From Lachnoclostridium sp. UBA5725 (GTDB taxonomy: Bacteria; Bacillota; Clostridia; Lachnospirales; Lachnospiraceae): a stretch of DNA of 64,000 nt. A program made the position numbers and the translations under genes. The notes below the pieces were generated by a model, which saw only the letters and a program-made list of their open reading frames with translations, was not told the DNA's origin and made no database searches. The stretch spans positions 49,318 to 113,317 of the forward strand of contig DIGJ01000027.1 of assembly GCA_002419585.1 (NCBI GenBank), given 5' to 3'. This document shows positions 17,265 through 27,169 of this stretch, piece after piece (position 1 is the first letter of the stretch; each line of letters starts with the position of its first letter).

Positions 17265-17385
17265 ACGTTTTTTCTCCTTCTTCGCTGTTGATTGACTCAG
17301 CGCTTTCACTCGCACATGCATAAAGTAAATAAGCATCTACGCTTCCTGTTTGTTCAAATACATTCCAATATTCTACATCTTTCAT
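17206..17385 (-). CDS. yqzL: YqzL-family small protein
   Basis: A 59-codon frame begins MKDVEYWNVFEQTGSVDAYL and matches the small YqzL proteins encoded between era and recO in Firmicutes, whose hallmark is W.VF..TG....YLLY. Function is unknown. The ATG at 17383-17385 has a GGGGG-type ribosome site. The last 20 codons overlap the start of recO in a different frame, which suggests translational coupling. The C-terminal third (after residue 30) is longer than the usual family length of under 50 residues and may be a result of this overlap. Confidence 0.8.
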   Translation of the reverse strand: MKDVEYWNVFEQTGSVDAYLLYACASESAESINSEEGEKTYESGKYYGNGTFFHIGRGI

Positions 17386-17460
17386 AAAAGTGCACCCCCT
17401 AAATATTTCATTTCAATACTATTAGGTTTGCCACTTGACGCTTTCATATACCTTTTTTCC

Positions 17461-18366
17461 TTACAATTCTTTTTTGTTATAACCATAATTTTTCATGAGA
17501 AAATCACTGTCTCTCCAATCCTTCTTTACCTTTACCCAAAGCTGCAAGTTGACTTTTGTATCCAGCAAATTCTCTATTTCCACGCGTGCATCACTTCCGA
17601 TAGCCTTGATCATTGCGCCTTGCTTTCCAATGATCATTCCTTTGTGAGAATCTCGTTCACATACGATAGTTGCATCAATATCGGTGATATGTCCGTGTCT
17701 TCTCGTTTTCATCTGGTCAATCGCAACAGCGATTCCATGCGGTATTTCATCATCCATTCTACGAAGTACCTTTTCACGGATCAGCTCCGCTACGATTTGG
17801 CGTTCTGGCTGATCGGTAACCGTATCTTCGTCATAGAATTGGGGACCAACTTTTAAATATTTAAATATTGTATCTACTAAATTATCCGTATTTTCCCCTT
17901 TTAATGCAGATACAGGTACAATCTCTGCAAAATTACAAATATCTTTATAGGTATCAATAAAGGTCAGAATTTCTTCTTTTTTTACCGTATCAATTTTATT
18001 GATTACTAAGATTACCGGTGTTTTTAAGTTGGATAATTGTTCTGCAATGTGTCGTTCGCCTGCTCCGATAAATGTAGTCGGTTCTACCAGCCAAAGCACG
18101 ACATCCACTTCACCAAGCGTTCGTTCTGCAACCGATACCATGTATTCCCCAAGCTTATTCTTAGCTTTATGAATTCCAGGTGTATCTAAGAAAATAATCT
18201 GTCCTTTTTCACTCGTGTATACCGTTTGAATACGATTTCTCGTCGTCTGTGGTTTGTTTGATGTGATTGCAATTTTCATCCCAATCAGTTGATTCATCAG
18301 TGTGGATTTGCCCACATTGGGACGACCAATTAAGGTCACAAATCCAGATTTAAATTCGTTTTCCAT
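17461..18366 (-). CDS. era: GTPase Era
   Basis: The 301-residue GTPase binds 16S rRNA and assists 30S ribosome assembly. It shows G1 GRPNVGKST near residue 15, G3 DTPG near residue 63, G4 NKID near residue 125, and a C-terminal KH domain (GMIIGKQGAMIKAIG). The length is standard. The ATG at 18366 has GGGAG upstream; that ribosome site lies inside a duplicated 38-bp hairpin sequence, so the duplication may affect expression. It sits between the M16C peptidase gene and yqzL-recO. Confidence 0.97.
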   Translation of the reverse strand: MENEFKSGFVTLIGRPNVGKSTLMNQLIGMKIAITSNKPQTTRNRIQTVYTSEKGQIIFLDTPGIHKAKNKLGEYMVSVAERTLGEVDVVLWLVEPTTFIGAGERHIAEQLSNLKTPVILVINKIDTVKKEEILTFIDTYKDICNFAEIVPVSALKGENTDNLVDTIFKYLKVGPQFYDEDTVTDQPERQIVAELIREKVLRRMDDEIPHGIAVAIDQMKTRRHGHITDIDATIVCERDSHKGMIIGKQGAMIKAIGSDARVEIENLLDTKVNLQLWVKVKKDWRDSDFLMKNYGYNKKEL

Positions 18367-18372
18367 ATACTT

Positions 18373-18474
18373 TTTGCTCCCGTCTGTGTGCTTTAGCACA
18401 CCTTTCAATCAGGGAAGTGTGATGCTTTCCTCACACTTTGCTCCCATCTGTGTGCTTTAGCACACCTTTCAATC
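18373..18474 (-). repeat. Tandem 38-bp hairpin repeats between the M16C peptidase gene and era
   Basis: Two copies of a 38-bp sequence (18373-18410 and 18437-18474, one mismatch) each contain the palindrome GGTGTGCTAAAGCACAC and a GGGAGCAAA ribosome-like site. A third hairpin (GTGTGA / TCACAC) lies between them. The upstream copy touches the stop codon of the M16C peptidase gene; the downstream copy supplies the era ribosome site. Confidence 0.85.
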
Positions 18475-21398
18475 TATCCAATCAAATTCTTGACCGTCTG
18501 AAACATATCTTTATTGTTTTCTATTTTGTTTTCACTACCAACGACGCAAAGACGATCCGCATCAATGATTGCTTTTACGATAGCAGCGGTATCCTTGATG
18601 GAAGCCACTTGTGCATTCAAAATCTCATCTCGCTCCTTTTGCAAATCTGCTTCCGTTACACCGCATAGATAAGCCCCATAGGAACGACTTCCTTTTGCTG
18701 AAGGGTTGAGTGGTACATCAAGACTACTGATTGCACCAATTACATATTTGGTCATATCTCGGTCGTCTACTTCAAATTCTGTTACATAATCGTAAAGTCC
18801 CTTGTAAACCACATCGGTTTCTCTAAGATTTGGATCGCGATATGATGTAAAGTATCCGGTTCCATTCATAGAGAATCCACACATACATCCATACGCACCA
18901 CCCTTGACACGAATGTTGTTCCATAAATAATCATAACTCAATATGACTTTTAGCACACGAAGAGCACCTGTATAAACTTTACCACTTTCTTCGTAACTTC
19001 CACATCTGGCAACATATTGTACCTGTCCTGATGTCTTAAAGCCTTCATTTTTCCCGTCTAAGCGAAGTGCCTCAATGGTTTCACTCAAATCGTTTGGTTC
19101 TTTTCCATCTAAGCTGGATAACCAATCTGGAAGTGCGTTTTCTAGAAGTTCATAGCCTTCTTCATCCGCTGTAACACTTACCAATAGATTATCTTTACGG
19201 AAAATGATAGTCATCCACTTTTTCAGTTCATGAATCAGATCCGCTTTCTTTTCCTCAAAATGATTATCCATATCAACAATGAAGTCATAGTAGGAAATCC
19301 CTCCAACAAGCTCTTCAAACATAGCGCTCTCAGAAAAATAGGACATAGCACGATCTACAGCTGTAGTATGGCCTTTTGATACCATCTTCATTTCCATTCT
19401 GGAACGTGTTTCAAGAATGATTTCTTTCAATCGCTTTTCATCCTCTAATATCGTATTACTCAGCATTTCTTTTACCAGTTCCATTGCTTTTGAAAGCTTA
19501 GTGTATAGCATTTTTGTCTTCACTTCAAAACAAGCCGTATACGCTCCATCAAATCCCTTTTTATTATAAACATTTAAATCAGACACCAATCCACCTGTAT
19601 GGATATTGATTTCATTTGAGAACTCTAAAAATGTGAAGTTTTTGGTATCAACATAGCCTAGCATGGTTGATAAGAGACCAAAATAGGAAGCTGCACTCTT
19701 ATATTTGGTAACATCAAAACTGAAGCGAAGGTAGGCGATTTGATTGGTATGCATGTTATGATGAAGCACTTTTACACCATCAATTTGTTTTTCCTGATTA
19801 TATAACGGTTTACATTTTTTACCGATGTCTTCCCTTGACAACAAAGGAATCATTTCATTTTCTTCCTTGCTAGCAGGTGCCATTTCATATTCATGAAGAT
19901 GGTTGGTATCCTGAATCAGTTTTTCGATTTCATCTTTTGTTAAACTTGCTTTCAATGCTTTCAGTTTCTCTTCGAGCTGCGCTTCGATTCGATTGGTTAG
20001 TCCCGGTGATGGTTTGACGATAACCATCGCCGCATGCGCATTTTCGATTAAATACGTTTGAATTAACTGTTCGTAATATCCGGTACCAATGGATTCTTTT
20101 AAGAATTCAAACGTTTTGTCTGCACAAATATGAATGAAAGGCTTTTCATCATCATAAAGCCAGCTATCAAGAAGCTGTAGACCGTACATCAACCCTTTTG
20201 GAAATTGTCCATAGTCAGCTTCGCGATAACGGAATTCAAAATAGTTGATGGCTCCTTCAAGAGAACGGTGATCCATACCTTTTGTTACAATAATTGACAA
20301 GGTATCTTTGATTAAACTTAAAAACTCTTCTTTTTGAGATTCATTTGCATCCTTTGATATAATGGAAAACAAGGGCTGTTTGATACCATTATCATAACTG
20401 CTTAATATATCTTTTCCAATGCCTGCATCTAAAAGAGCTTGTTTTAGTGGTGCACCCGGAGCACTCAGCAGTGCATATTCGATGATTTGGAATGCCCAGT
20501 ATAATTTATCATCAAGGCTTGTTTCGATTGCCACATTATAGCTAAGGAAGGTCTTATCTGCTATCGATTCACCCTCACTGATGGAATACTCTTTTACTAC
20601 TTCTTTCAGTTCACCAAACGCATCCTGTGTGTTAATTTCGGAATCCACTTCCTCTTTTTCAAAACGGCAAAGATAGTGTTCATCCATCCAGCGCAAACGC
20701 TCTTCAACATCCATGTCACCATACAAATATATATAACTATTGGAAGCATGATAGTATTTGCGATGAAAATCAAGAAAGTCTTCATATGTTAAGTCTGGTA
20801 TAAACGAAGGATCACCACCAGATTCAACACCATATGGAGTATTTGGAAGCATTGCTTGCTGAATCGTGCGAAACAGAATCTGTTCTGGCGAAGAAAACGC
20901 TCCCTTCATTTCATTATATACCACTCCATTATAGATAAGCGCTCCATCCGGATCTTCTAATTCATAATGCCATCCCTCTTGTTTGAAGATTTCTTCTTTT
21001 TTATAGATATTCGGAAAAAATACGGCATCCATATACACATGCATCAAATTTGCAAAATCCTTTTCATTGCAGCTCGCAACTGGATATAGCGTCTTATCCG
21101 GGTATGTCATTGCATTTAAAAAGGTGTTAAGGGATCCTTTTGAAAGTTCAATAAATGGATCTTTTGCTGGAAATTCAACAGAACCACAAAGCACGGTATG
21201 TTCGATGATATGTGCTACTCCGGTTGAATCATGAGGTGGTGTACGAAACCCAATGGAAAACACCTTATTATCATCCTCATTTTGGATAACCACGATTCTG
21301 GCACCACTTTGTATATGACGAAGTACCAGCCCCTCACTTTCAATTTCGCTTAACTTTTCTTCTTTTAATACTTCATATTCTTTTAAATTAAAACTCAT
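18474..21398 (-). CDS. M16C zinc metallopeptidase (presequence-protease type)
   Basis: The 974-residue product is a full-length M16C (insulinase superfamily) peptidase. The inverted zinc motif HIIEH lies near residue 63, followed by the usual downstream Glu in the region NEMKGAFSSPEQI. The central M16C-associated domain and the C-terminal inactive half (RVKGGAYG...GYFTSYRDPN) are both present. Family members such as PreP degrade short unfolded peptides; no signal peptide is seen, so a cytoplasmic role is likely. The ATG at 21398 has AAGGAG and overlaps the upstream HAD gene by 11 bp; a longer frame to 21428 has no ribosome site. Confidence 0.92.
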   Translation of the reverse strand: MSFNLKEYEVLKEEKLSEIESEGLVLRHIQSGARIVVIQNEDDNKVFSIGFRTPPHDSTGVAHIIEHTVLCGSVEFPAKDPFIELSKGSLNTFLNAMTYPDKTLYPVASCNEKDFANLMHVYMDAVFFPNIYKKEEIFKQEGWHYELEDPDGALIYNGVVYNEMKGAFSSPEQILFRTIQQAMLPNTPYGVESGGDPSFIPDLTYEDFLDFHRKYYHASNSYIYLYGDMDVEERLRWMDEHYLCRFEKEEVDSEINTQDAFGELKEVVKEYSISEGESIADKTFLSYNVAIETSLDDKLYWAFQIIEYALLSAPGAPLKQALLDAGIGKDILSSYDNGIKQPLFSIISKDANESQKEEFLSLIKDTLSIIVTKGMDHRSLEGAINYFEFRYREADYGQFPKGLMYGLQLLDSWLYDDEKPFIHICADKTFEFLKESIGTGYYEQLIQTYLIENAHAAMVIVKPSPGLTNRIEAQLEEKLKALKASLTKDEIEKLIQDTNHLHEYEMAPASKEENEMIPLLSREDIGKKCKPLYNQEKQIDGVKVLHHNMHTNQIAYLRFSFDVTKYKSAASYFGLLSTMLGYVDTKNFTFLEFSNEINIHTGGLVSDLNVYNKKGFDGAYTACFEVKTKMLYTKLSKAMELVKEMLSNTILEDEKRLKEIILETRSRMEMKMVSKGHTTAVDRAMSYFSESAMFEELVGGISYYDFIVDMDNHFEEKKADLIHELKKWMTIIFRKDNLLVSVTADEEGYELLENALPDWLSSLDGKEPNDLSETIEALRLDGKNEGFKTSGQVQYVARCGSYEESGKVYTGALRVLKVILSYDYLWNNIRVKGGAYGCMCGFSMNGTGYFTSYRDPNLRETDVVYKGLYDYVTEFEVDDRDMTKYVIGAISSLDVPLNPSAKGSRSYGAYLCGVTEADLQKERDEILNAQVASIKDTAAIVKAIIDADRLCVVGSENKIENNKDMFQTVKNLIG

Positions 21399-22215
21399 AC
21401 TCTGACTCCTTCTCAATAAATCTCTCAATTACATATGCAATTCCGTCCTCGTCGTTGGAATACGTAATAAAGTCAGCATCCTTTTTAACCGTTTCTTGGG
21501 CATTTTTCATTGCAACTCCCAGCCCCGCAAATCGAATCATTGTCAAATCATTAAATCCATCCCCGCAACAAATCATTTGTTTCCTTGTAAGTCCTACATG
21601 ATCTAATAATTTGCTAAGGGAATATGCCTTATCTATGTTCTTTGGCATAATTTCCAAGAAAAATGGTTCTGACTTATATATATTTAAATATTCTCCAAAT
21701 TTTTGTTTTAATACTTCCTCTGCGTGAAGGATTTTGTCTGGATGCGCAGTTAATAGGCATTTATTGACTGGAAAATTTATGTATGACACAAAATCATCTA
21801 CTTCCTTCATTGGAATTCCATTCACCCTAGATTCTAACTGATTATACTCATCGATTCCATTTCCTATAATAATTTCATCGTCTTCATATGTTAAAATTCC
21901 TACCTCTAATTTTTTTACTGCATCAAAAATATCTGGAATCAATTCTTTTGGTAATACTTTATTATAGATAATCTCTTTTGTTTTAACATCAATAATTCTT
22001 GCTCCATTAAAAGAAAGAATATACCCTTCGTACTGATCTAAGCAAAGCTCCTTGGCAAGTTTTACAATTCCTGCGGTCGGTCTTCCAGATGCTAGCACTA
22101 CCTTAATTCCATCTTCTTGTATCTTCATCAATGCTTGTTTGGTTTTTGGTGTAATCACCTTTTGACTATTTGTCAATGTTCCGTCCAAATCAAGCACAAT
22201 TATCTCGTATGCCAT
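21388..22215 (-). CDS. Cof-type HAD-superfamily phosphatase
   Basis: The 275-residue product has all HAD motifs: DLDGTLTNS near residue 8 (nucleophile Asp), SGRPT near residue 43, Lys in the DKAYSL region, and GDGFNDLTMI near residue 222. The cap insertion between motifs II and III marks the Cof (IIB) type. These enzymes remove phosphate from sugar phosphates or nucleotides; the substrate cannot be read from sequence. It overlaps the M16C peptidase gene and appears to be first in that unit. Confidence 0.92.
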   Translation of the reverse strand: MAYEIIVLDLDGTLTNSQKVITPKTKQALMKIQEDGIKVVLASGRPTAGIVKLAKELCLDQYEGYILSFNGARIIDVKTKEIIYNKVLPKELIPDIFDAVKKLEVGILTYEDDEIIIGNGIDEYNQLESRVNGIPMKEVDDFVSYINFPVNKCLLTAHPDKILHAEEVLKQKFGEYLNIYKSEPFFLEIMPKNIDKAYSLSKLLDHVGLTRKQMICCGDGFNDLTMIRFAGLGVAMKNAQETVKKDADFITYSNDEDGIAYVIERFIEKESEYEF

Positions 22216-22284
22216 GAAACTCTCCTATCTGCGTGTGTCTTATGCAATTTATACTTGTCTACATTGTGTGCCATTCTATCATAA

Positions 22285-22318
22285 AATGGAATAATTAGCA
22301 AGACGTGCCTATTCCATT
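22285..22318. repeat. Inverted repeat in the divergent HAD/TIGR01906 promoter region
   Basis: AATGGAATA at 22285-22293 is mirrored by TATTCCATT at 22310-22318. It lies between divergent genes and just before a TATACT box (about 22324), so it could be an operator. I know no regulator for it. Confidence 0.4.
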
Positions 22319-22376
22319 TATGTTATACTATCAGCATAGCAAAACAACCATTTATTGTAAAGAAAAGGATACCCTT

Positions 22377-23030
22377 ATGAAACAATCATTACTTTCTATT
22401 TTTAGTGGTATATTGTTTACCATTCTCTTTATTACAATCGGTTTATGTGTCTCACTTTTTTTCAAACCATTTTATTATATTGAGATTGATCGATTAGATA
22501 TCTCAGAAAACAGTGGATACTCCAAAGAAGAAATTATAGAAAATTACAATGCACTGATTGATTACTGTTCCCCTTTCAATCACAAAGAATTAAAATTTCC
22601 AACGTTTTCTTCCTCCAAAGAAGCATTGATCCACTTTGAAGAAGTAAAGAGAATCTTTGATTCTATCTTATTGAGTGGCTTTGTATCTTTTTTATTACTG
22701 ATTGCCATCGCGTATCAAAAGAAAAAAGCAAAGGATTATCGTTATTTACGTTCCTCTGCCCTTATCACCGTGCTGCTGCCGCTTTTGGTTGCAATTGCAA
22801 GCAGTATCGACTTTAACAAAACTTTTGTTCTTTTTCATAAAATTGCGTTCCGTAACGATTACTGGATCTTTTCGCCAGAAACAGATCCTATCATTACTGT
22901 ATTACCAGAAGCTTTCTTTTTCGATGCTGCTATCTTGATTGCATCCTGTGTTATCGTAGGAAGTATTATTTTAGAAGTCATCTATCGCAGACAAAAAAGG
23001 ATTAGTACGGGAGAAATATCTCAAAGGTAG
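22377..23030 (+). CDS. TIGR01906-family membrane protein
   Basis: The 217-residue product has a first membrane segment (about residues 8-30), an outer loop of about 65 residues with KPFYYIEIDRLDI, YSKEEIIENYNALIDYC and FPTFSSSKEALIHFEEVK, then three more segments near 100-115, 125-145 and 185-205. This arrangement and these blocks match the TIGR01906/DUF1461 integral membrane family. Function is unknown. I start it at 22377 after AAAAGGA; an upstream frame lacks a ribosome site. Its 3' end overlaps the convergent histidine kinase gene by 29 bp. Confidence 0.8.
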   Translation: MKQSLLSIFSGILFTILFITIGLCVSLFFKPFYYIEIDRLDISENSGYSKEEIIENYNALIDYCSPFNHKELKFPTFSSSKEALIHFEEVKRIFDSILLSGFVSFLLLIAIAYQKKKAKDYRYLRSSALITVLLPLLVAIASSIDFNKTFVLFHKIAFRNDYWIFSPETDPIITVLPEAFFFDAAILIASCVIVGSIILEVIYRRQKRISTGEISQR

Positions 23031-24717
23031 TTCCCTTTCCCATTTCACTATCTACTTTGATTCTTCCATCATATAGCTCTACAATATGCTTTACGATGGA
23101 GAGTCCAAGTCCGGTACCTCCTTGTTTTCTAGAACGGCTCTTATCCACACGATAAAAACGTTCAAAAATACGAGATAAATGCTCTTTCTCGATTCCAATT
23201 CCAGTATCTTCTACTCGAATATATAAATTGTTATTTGTTTCCCTACAAGTCAACGTTACACTGCCTTTTTCCGTATATTTGCATCCATTGTCCAATAAAT
23301 TTATCAACAGTTCTTTTAAGCGACCTGGATTACAGTAATATGGCCGAATATAAGGTTCTACCTTTATTTTTAGTTTTACTTCCCCCAAAAACTCAGGCTC
23401 CAATAAATCTTTTACTTCATTTATTACTCGGTTTACATTACAAGATTCCACATCAAAATCCTGTTTTGACTCAATTTCCGATAATAATAAAATATCCTGG
23501 ATTAAATTAGACAAACGCTCCGCCTCAATATCGATAATATCTAAAAATCGTAAAGCAACCTTTTGATCTTCGATTGCACCATTTTTTAGGGTATCAACAA
23601 ATCCTCGTATGGAAGTAAGTGGTGTCTTCAGCTCGTGTGTAACGTTTGAAACAAAGTCACTTCGCATGTTTTCCAGTCTCTTAATTTCTGTCGTATCTTC
23701 TATAATAAGTAATACTCCAATGGTGGAATTTTCATCTGCAAGAGGTGTTGCTGTCGTGCGAATAAAATACCCATTCCAGGTTCCTTCCTTCACATAATCA
23801 ATCTCATTCTTTTTAGAAAATGCGATTGCTTCATTTATGCTCTCATTGTGTACTTCATTATAAAACTGGCATCCCAAATAGTCTTTATCAGGATTCCCTA
23901 CCATATTTGCAAACTTTGAATTATAAAATAGGACTTTATTGTTTTGGTCGATTGCAACAACGCCACCTTGAATACTAGACAGCATGGTTTCTAATTCAAT
24001 ATTTCTACTAACCAGACTCTGAATGGTTTCTTTTAAATTCTCGCTCATGCGGTTAAAAGAGCCTGCTAACCTTCCTATTTGATCTTTTTCCTTTGTATAA
24101 ATGGTTGCATTATAATCTCCGTGTGAAATTTTCTCTGCTGCAATCGTAATTTCTTCAATTGGCTTTGTTAGTTTCTTACTAAAAATATATGCAATAAAAA
24201 GAGCTATCACAAGGCAGATTCCTATTACCAGAAAAGCAGTTTGTATCATATAATCTCGCATCACCGAGACTTCTTTCAACGGAACAGATGCACGAATTAC
24301 TCCTTGAAAAAAATCATTGTTGATTGGAATTGCGCTATAGCAATAGGTTTCTTTTAAGGTCTGCGAATAACGGATTGCAAACCCTTCTTTACCCGCAAGC
24401 GCTTTTTTCACCTCAGAACGGTTTTTGTGGTTTTCTAAGACTCCATTACTACCGGAATCCGCCAAAACATTACCTTCTTTGTCTATGATGGTAATTCGAA
24501 TACGATTCTTTTCACTATAGGTGTCTACAAAATTATCATAATTTTCTTTTGACGTTTCAAATGCAAACAAATCACCCAAATATCTAGCTTGCATCAAATA
24601 ATATTCTTCGCTCTGATTTGAAAGAAGGGAATATCCCTTACCCCAAAACGCAGTAAGAGAAATTCCCAGTGCAGCAATAATTATAAATACATAGGATAAA
24701 TATAGTTTTCGTTTCAT
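23002..24717 (-). CDS. phoR: PhoR-type sensor histidine kinase
   Basis: The 571-residue product has two membrane segments (about 7-25 and 160-182) around an extracytoplasmic sensor domain, then HAMP (about 183-235), PAS (about 240-345), a HisKA domain with the phospho-acceptor His in FVSNVTHELKTPL, and a catalytic ATPase domain with NLLDNGCKYT, EDTGIGI and GGTGLGLSI. It overlaps the response-regulator gene by 4 bp. Its place beside a Na/Pi transporter and a PHO-box-like sequence supports the PhoR assignment, although related kinases such as WalK have the same domain order. Confidence 0.85.
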   Translation of the reverse strand: MKRKLYLSYVFIIIAALGISLTAFWGKGYSLLSNQSEEYYLMQARYLGDLFAFETSKENYDNFVDTYSEKNRIRITIIDKEGNVLADSGSNGVLENHKNRSEVKKALAGKEGFAIRYSQTLKETYCYSAIPINNDFFQGVIRASVPLKEVSVMRDYMIQTAFLVIGICLVIALFIAYIFSKKLTKPIEEITIAAEKISHGDYNATIYTKEKDQIGRLAGSFNRMSENLKETIQSLVSRNIELETMLSSIQGGVVAIDQNNKVLFYNSKFANMVGNPDKDYLGCQFYNEVHNESINEAIAFSKKNEIDYVKEGTWNGYFIRTTATPLADENSTIGVLLIIEDTTEIKRLENMRSDFVSNVTHELKTPLTSIRGFVDTLKNGAIEDQKVALRFLDIIDIEAERLSNLIQDILLLSEIESKQDFDVESCNVNRVINEVKDLLEPEFLGEVKLKIKVEPYIRPYYCNPGRLKELLINLLDNGCKYTEKGSVTLTCRETNNNLYIRVEDTGIGIEKEHLSRIFERFYRVDKSRSRKQGGTGLGLSIVKHIVELYDGRIKVDSEMGKGTTFEIFLPY

Positions 24718-25415
24718 AGTATTTTGTATCCAACTCCTCGCACCGTTTTTATAATCTCCGGATTTGTATCATCCTTCTCTATCTTTTTACGAAGATTGCT
24801 TACATGAACGTCTACGGTTCTAGTCTCCCCTTCAAAATCATACCCCCAGATTTTTTCAAGCAAACGATCTCTTGAGTATACAATTCCTTGGTTTTTTGCT
24901 AACAGATATAATAATTCAAACTCTTTCAAGGATAGCTCAATTGGCCGATCGCCGACCGATACCGTTCTTCTTTCTTTATCAATCACCACATCATGAATCG
25001 TTATCAGATTGGAATCATCCTTTTTTTCTGGTTGTATCATGCCACCAGTGCTTCTTCGAAGTACTGCTTTGATTCGTGCCATCAATTCGTGAATACCAAA
25101 TGGCTTACATAAAAAATCATCTGCACCAACTTCTAATCCTACTACTTTATTTATTTCTTCATTCTTTGCAGTTAACAATATAATCGCAAGGTTTCGGTAT
25201 GCCTCATTCATTCGCACTTGCTTGATTACTTCGATTCCATCCATACCAGGAAGCATCCAGTCAAGTAACACCAAATCAACTTTATTCTCTTTTAAAACCT
25301 CAAGCGCCATTTCTCCAGTATCTGCTCTTAAAACATGGTATCCTGCTTTTTCCAAGTTATAACTGATTAACTCCAGAATATGTTCTTCGTCATCCACTGC
25401 TAAAATAGTCTGCAT
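24714..25415 (-). CDS. phoP: PhoB/PhoP-type response regulator
   Basis: The 233-residue product has a receiver domain with acidic pocket DDEE, phospho-acceptor Asp in LVLLDWMLPGMDG near residue 52, and Lys in the FLCKPFG block. The C-terminal OmpR-type winged helix has LSLKEFELLYLLAKNQG and GYDFEGETRTVDVHVSNLRKK. I prefer the ATG at 25415, after GAAGGGG, to a GTG two codons upstream. It lies between the Na/Pi transporter gene and its kinase gene and is the likely protein binding at 27170-27209. Confidence 0.87.
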   Translation of the reverse strand: MQTILAVDDEEHILELISYNLEKAGYHVLRADTGEMALEVLKENKVDLVLLDWMLPGMDGIEVIKQVRMNEAYRNLAIILLTAKNEEINKVVGLEVGADDFLCKPFGIHELMARIKAVLRRSTGGMIQPEKKDDSNLITIHDVVIDKERRTVSVGDRPIELSLKEFELLYLLAKNQGIVYSRDRLLEKIWGYDFEGETRTVDVHVSNLRKKIEKDDTNPEIIKTVRGVGYKIL

Positions 25416-25433
25416 ACCCACCCCTTCTTTCTA

Positions 25434-27101
25434 TTATTCGTTATCGTTCTCTTCTTGTACATATTGTGTTATGTTTTCTGCATGGTCGGAAACACGCTCC
25501 AAGTTGCTTAACACATCGGTAAATAATACTCCAGTTTGTGAAGTGCATAGACTTTTTCCAAGACGTTCTACATGTCTGGCACGATAAATCTTTTCCAGTC
25601 GGTCAACCGTTGCTTCACATTCCAGTTCTTTCTCAATGAATTCCTTTTTTCCGGTCTCACGAGCTTTCATGGAAGATTCATAAGAATCAATCGCTTTATT
25701 AAACATATCCTCCAAATCATGCTTTGCCTCATCGGAAAATACATTATTATTTTCAATATAAGTTTGTGCAAGTTCCACTAAATTTTCACAGTGGTCACCA
25801 ACACGTTCAATGTCACTAATGCTGTATAATAAGTTTTTAACCAGCATGTGTTGACTATCATTGAGAGAAAGATTATTAATCTTAACGAGATACTCTGTCA
25901 GTTGCTTTTCATAGCCATTAATTACAACTTCTCCTTTTAATACGTCTGCTATAGCATCCGCATTATTATCAAGGATTGCACTCTTTGCCTTTTTCAAATT
26001 ATCCAAGGTATAAAATCCCATATTTAATACTTCTTGTACCGCACGTTCTACTGCAAAGCTAGGTGTCTCAAAAATACGTTCATCCAAACGATCCTTCAAT
26101 TCTTCCAATGCATTTTCTTGGTTTTGTTCTTCTTCACCATTTTTTACGATCACACCAGAAAGCTTAACCAATCCATTCGCAAAAGGAAGTAGCATTAATG
26201 TATTTGATATATTAAAAATGGTATGGAACACTGAAATTTCAACACTATTGATCTTTTTCCCTGCCAAATCCGGGAAAATTGTAAAGGCTATAAATCCAAT
26301 CACACCAAAAACAGCTGCACCAAGCACATTAAACATTAAATGTATGATAGCTGCTCTCTTTGCTGTTCTATGTGCACCAGCACTCGAAATTAAAGCGGTA
26401 ACACAAGTACCAATATTCTGTCCTAAAGTGATAAAGATTGCTGCACTCCAATTGACAACACCATTCATTGCTAGGGTCTGTAAAATTCCAACCGATGCAG
26501 AAGAACTTTGAATGATTGCTGTGATAATTGCTCCTGTTAATATACCAAGAATTGGATTCGATCCAAATACAGAAAATGCTTTTGAAAAGATTTCAGCATC
26601 ACGATATGGTTTAATGGATCCTGACATAAAACTAAGTCCAATGAATAACAAAGAAAAACCAACTAAGATTTCTCCAATTTGTTTTTTCTTATTGTCCTTT
26701 GAGAAAAGCAAAATAAACGCTCCAATACCAATTAAAACAGGAGCATAAAATTCAGGTTTTAATATTTCTCCCCATTCATTCATAGAAACCAGCCATGCGG
26801 TAACAGTAGTACCAATGTTGGCTCCCATGATAACACCAACTGCTTGCGTTAAGTCAAAAAGGCCCGCATTAACAAAACCTACTACCATAACGGTAGTAGC
26901 AGAACTACTTTGGATAATTGCTGTAATCAGTGTTCCAACCAAAATTGCCAAATATTTGTTGCTTGTTAGCGCTTTTAAAAGACTCTTCATTCGATTGCCA
27001 GCAGACTTTTGTAAGCCATCTGCCATCGCATTCATACCATATAGGAACATTCCCAATCCACCAACAAATTGGAATAGCATCTTTACATCGTTCATTGACA
27101 T
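25434..27101 (-). CDS. Na/Pi cotransporter-family protein with PhoU-like C-terminus
   Basis: The 555-residue protein has an N-terminal membrane domain with the duplicated QSSSA motif typical of Na/Pi cotransporters (AIIQSSSATTVMV near residue 60 and AIIQSSSASVGIL near residue 200). A cytoplasmic helical PhoU-like domain starts at about residue 340. It likely couples phosphate uptake to sodium. The ATG at 27101 has AAGGAG; a longer frame to 27146 does not. It is the first gene of a unit with phoP and phoR, and a four-repeat PHO box precedes it, so it should be induced at low phosphate. Confidence 0.9.
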   Translation of the reverse strand: MSMNDVKMLFQFVGGLGMFLYGMNAMADGLQKSAGNRMKSLLKALTSNKYLAILVGTLITAIIQSSSATTVMVVGFVNAGLFDLTQAVGVIMGANIGTTVTAWLVSMNEWGEILKPEFYAPVLIGIGAFILLFSKDNKKKQIGEILVGFSLLFIGLSFMSGSIKPYRDAEIFSKAFSVFGSNPILGILTGAIITAIIQSSSASVGILQTLAMNGVVNWSAAIFITLGQNIGTCVTALISSAGAHRTAKRAAIIHLMFNVLGAAVFGVIGFIAFTIFPDLAGKKINSVEISVFHTIFNISNTLMLLPFANGLVKLSGVIVKNGEEEQNQENALEELKDRLDERIFETPSFAVERAVQEVLNMGFYTLDNLKKAKSAILDNNADAIADVLKGEVVINGYEKQLTEYLVKINNLSLNDSQHMLVKNLLYSISDIERVGDHCENLVELAQTYIENNNVFSDEAKHDLEDMFNKAIDSYESSMKARETGKKEFIEKELECEATVDRLEKIYRARHVERLGKSLCTSQTGVLFTDVLSNLERVSDHAENITQYVQEENDNE

Positions 27102-27169
27102 AATAGTTCTCCTTAGTGACATCTTTTTTAATGTGTTTAAAAACAAACAATTTAATATTATTAAACTAA

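Noticed and set aside
18373..18474. CRISPR-like repeat-spacer array
   Set aside because: Only two copies of the repeat exist, each with a hairpin and a ribosome-like site, and no cas genes are present in the window.
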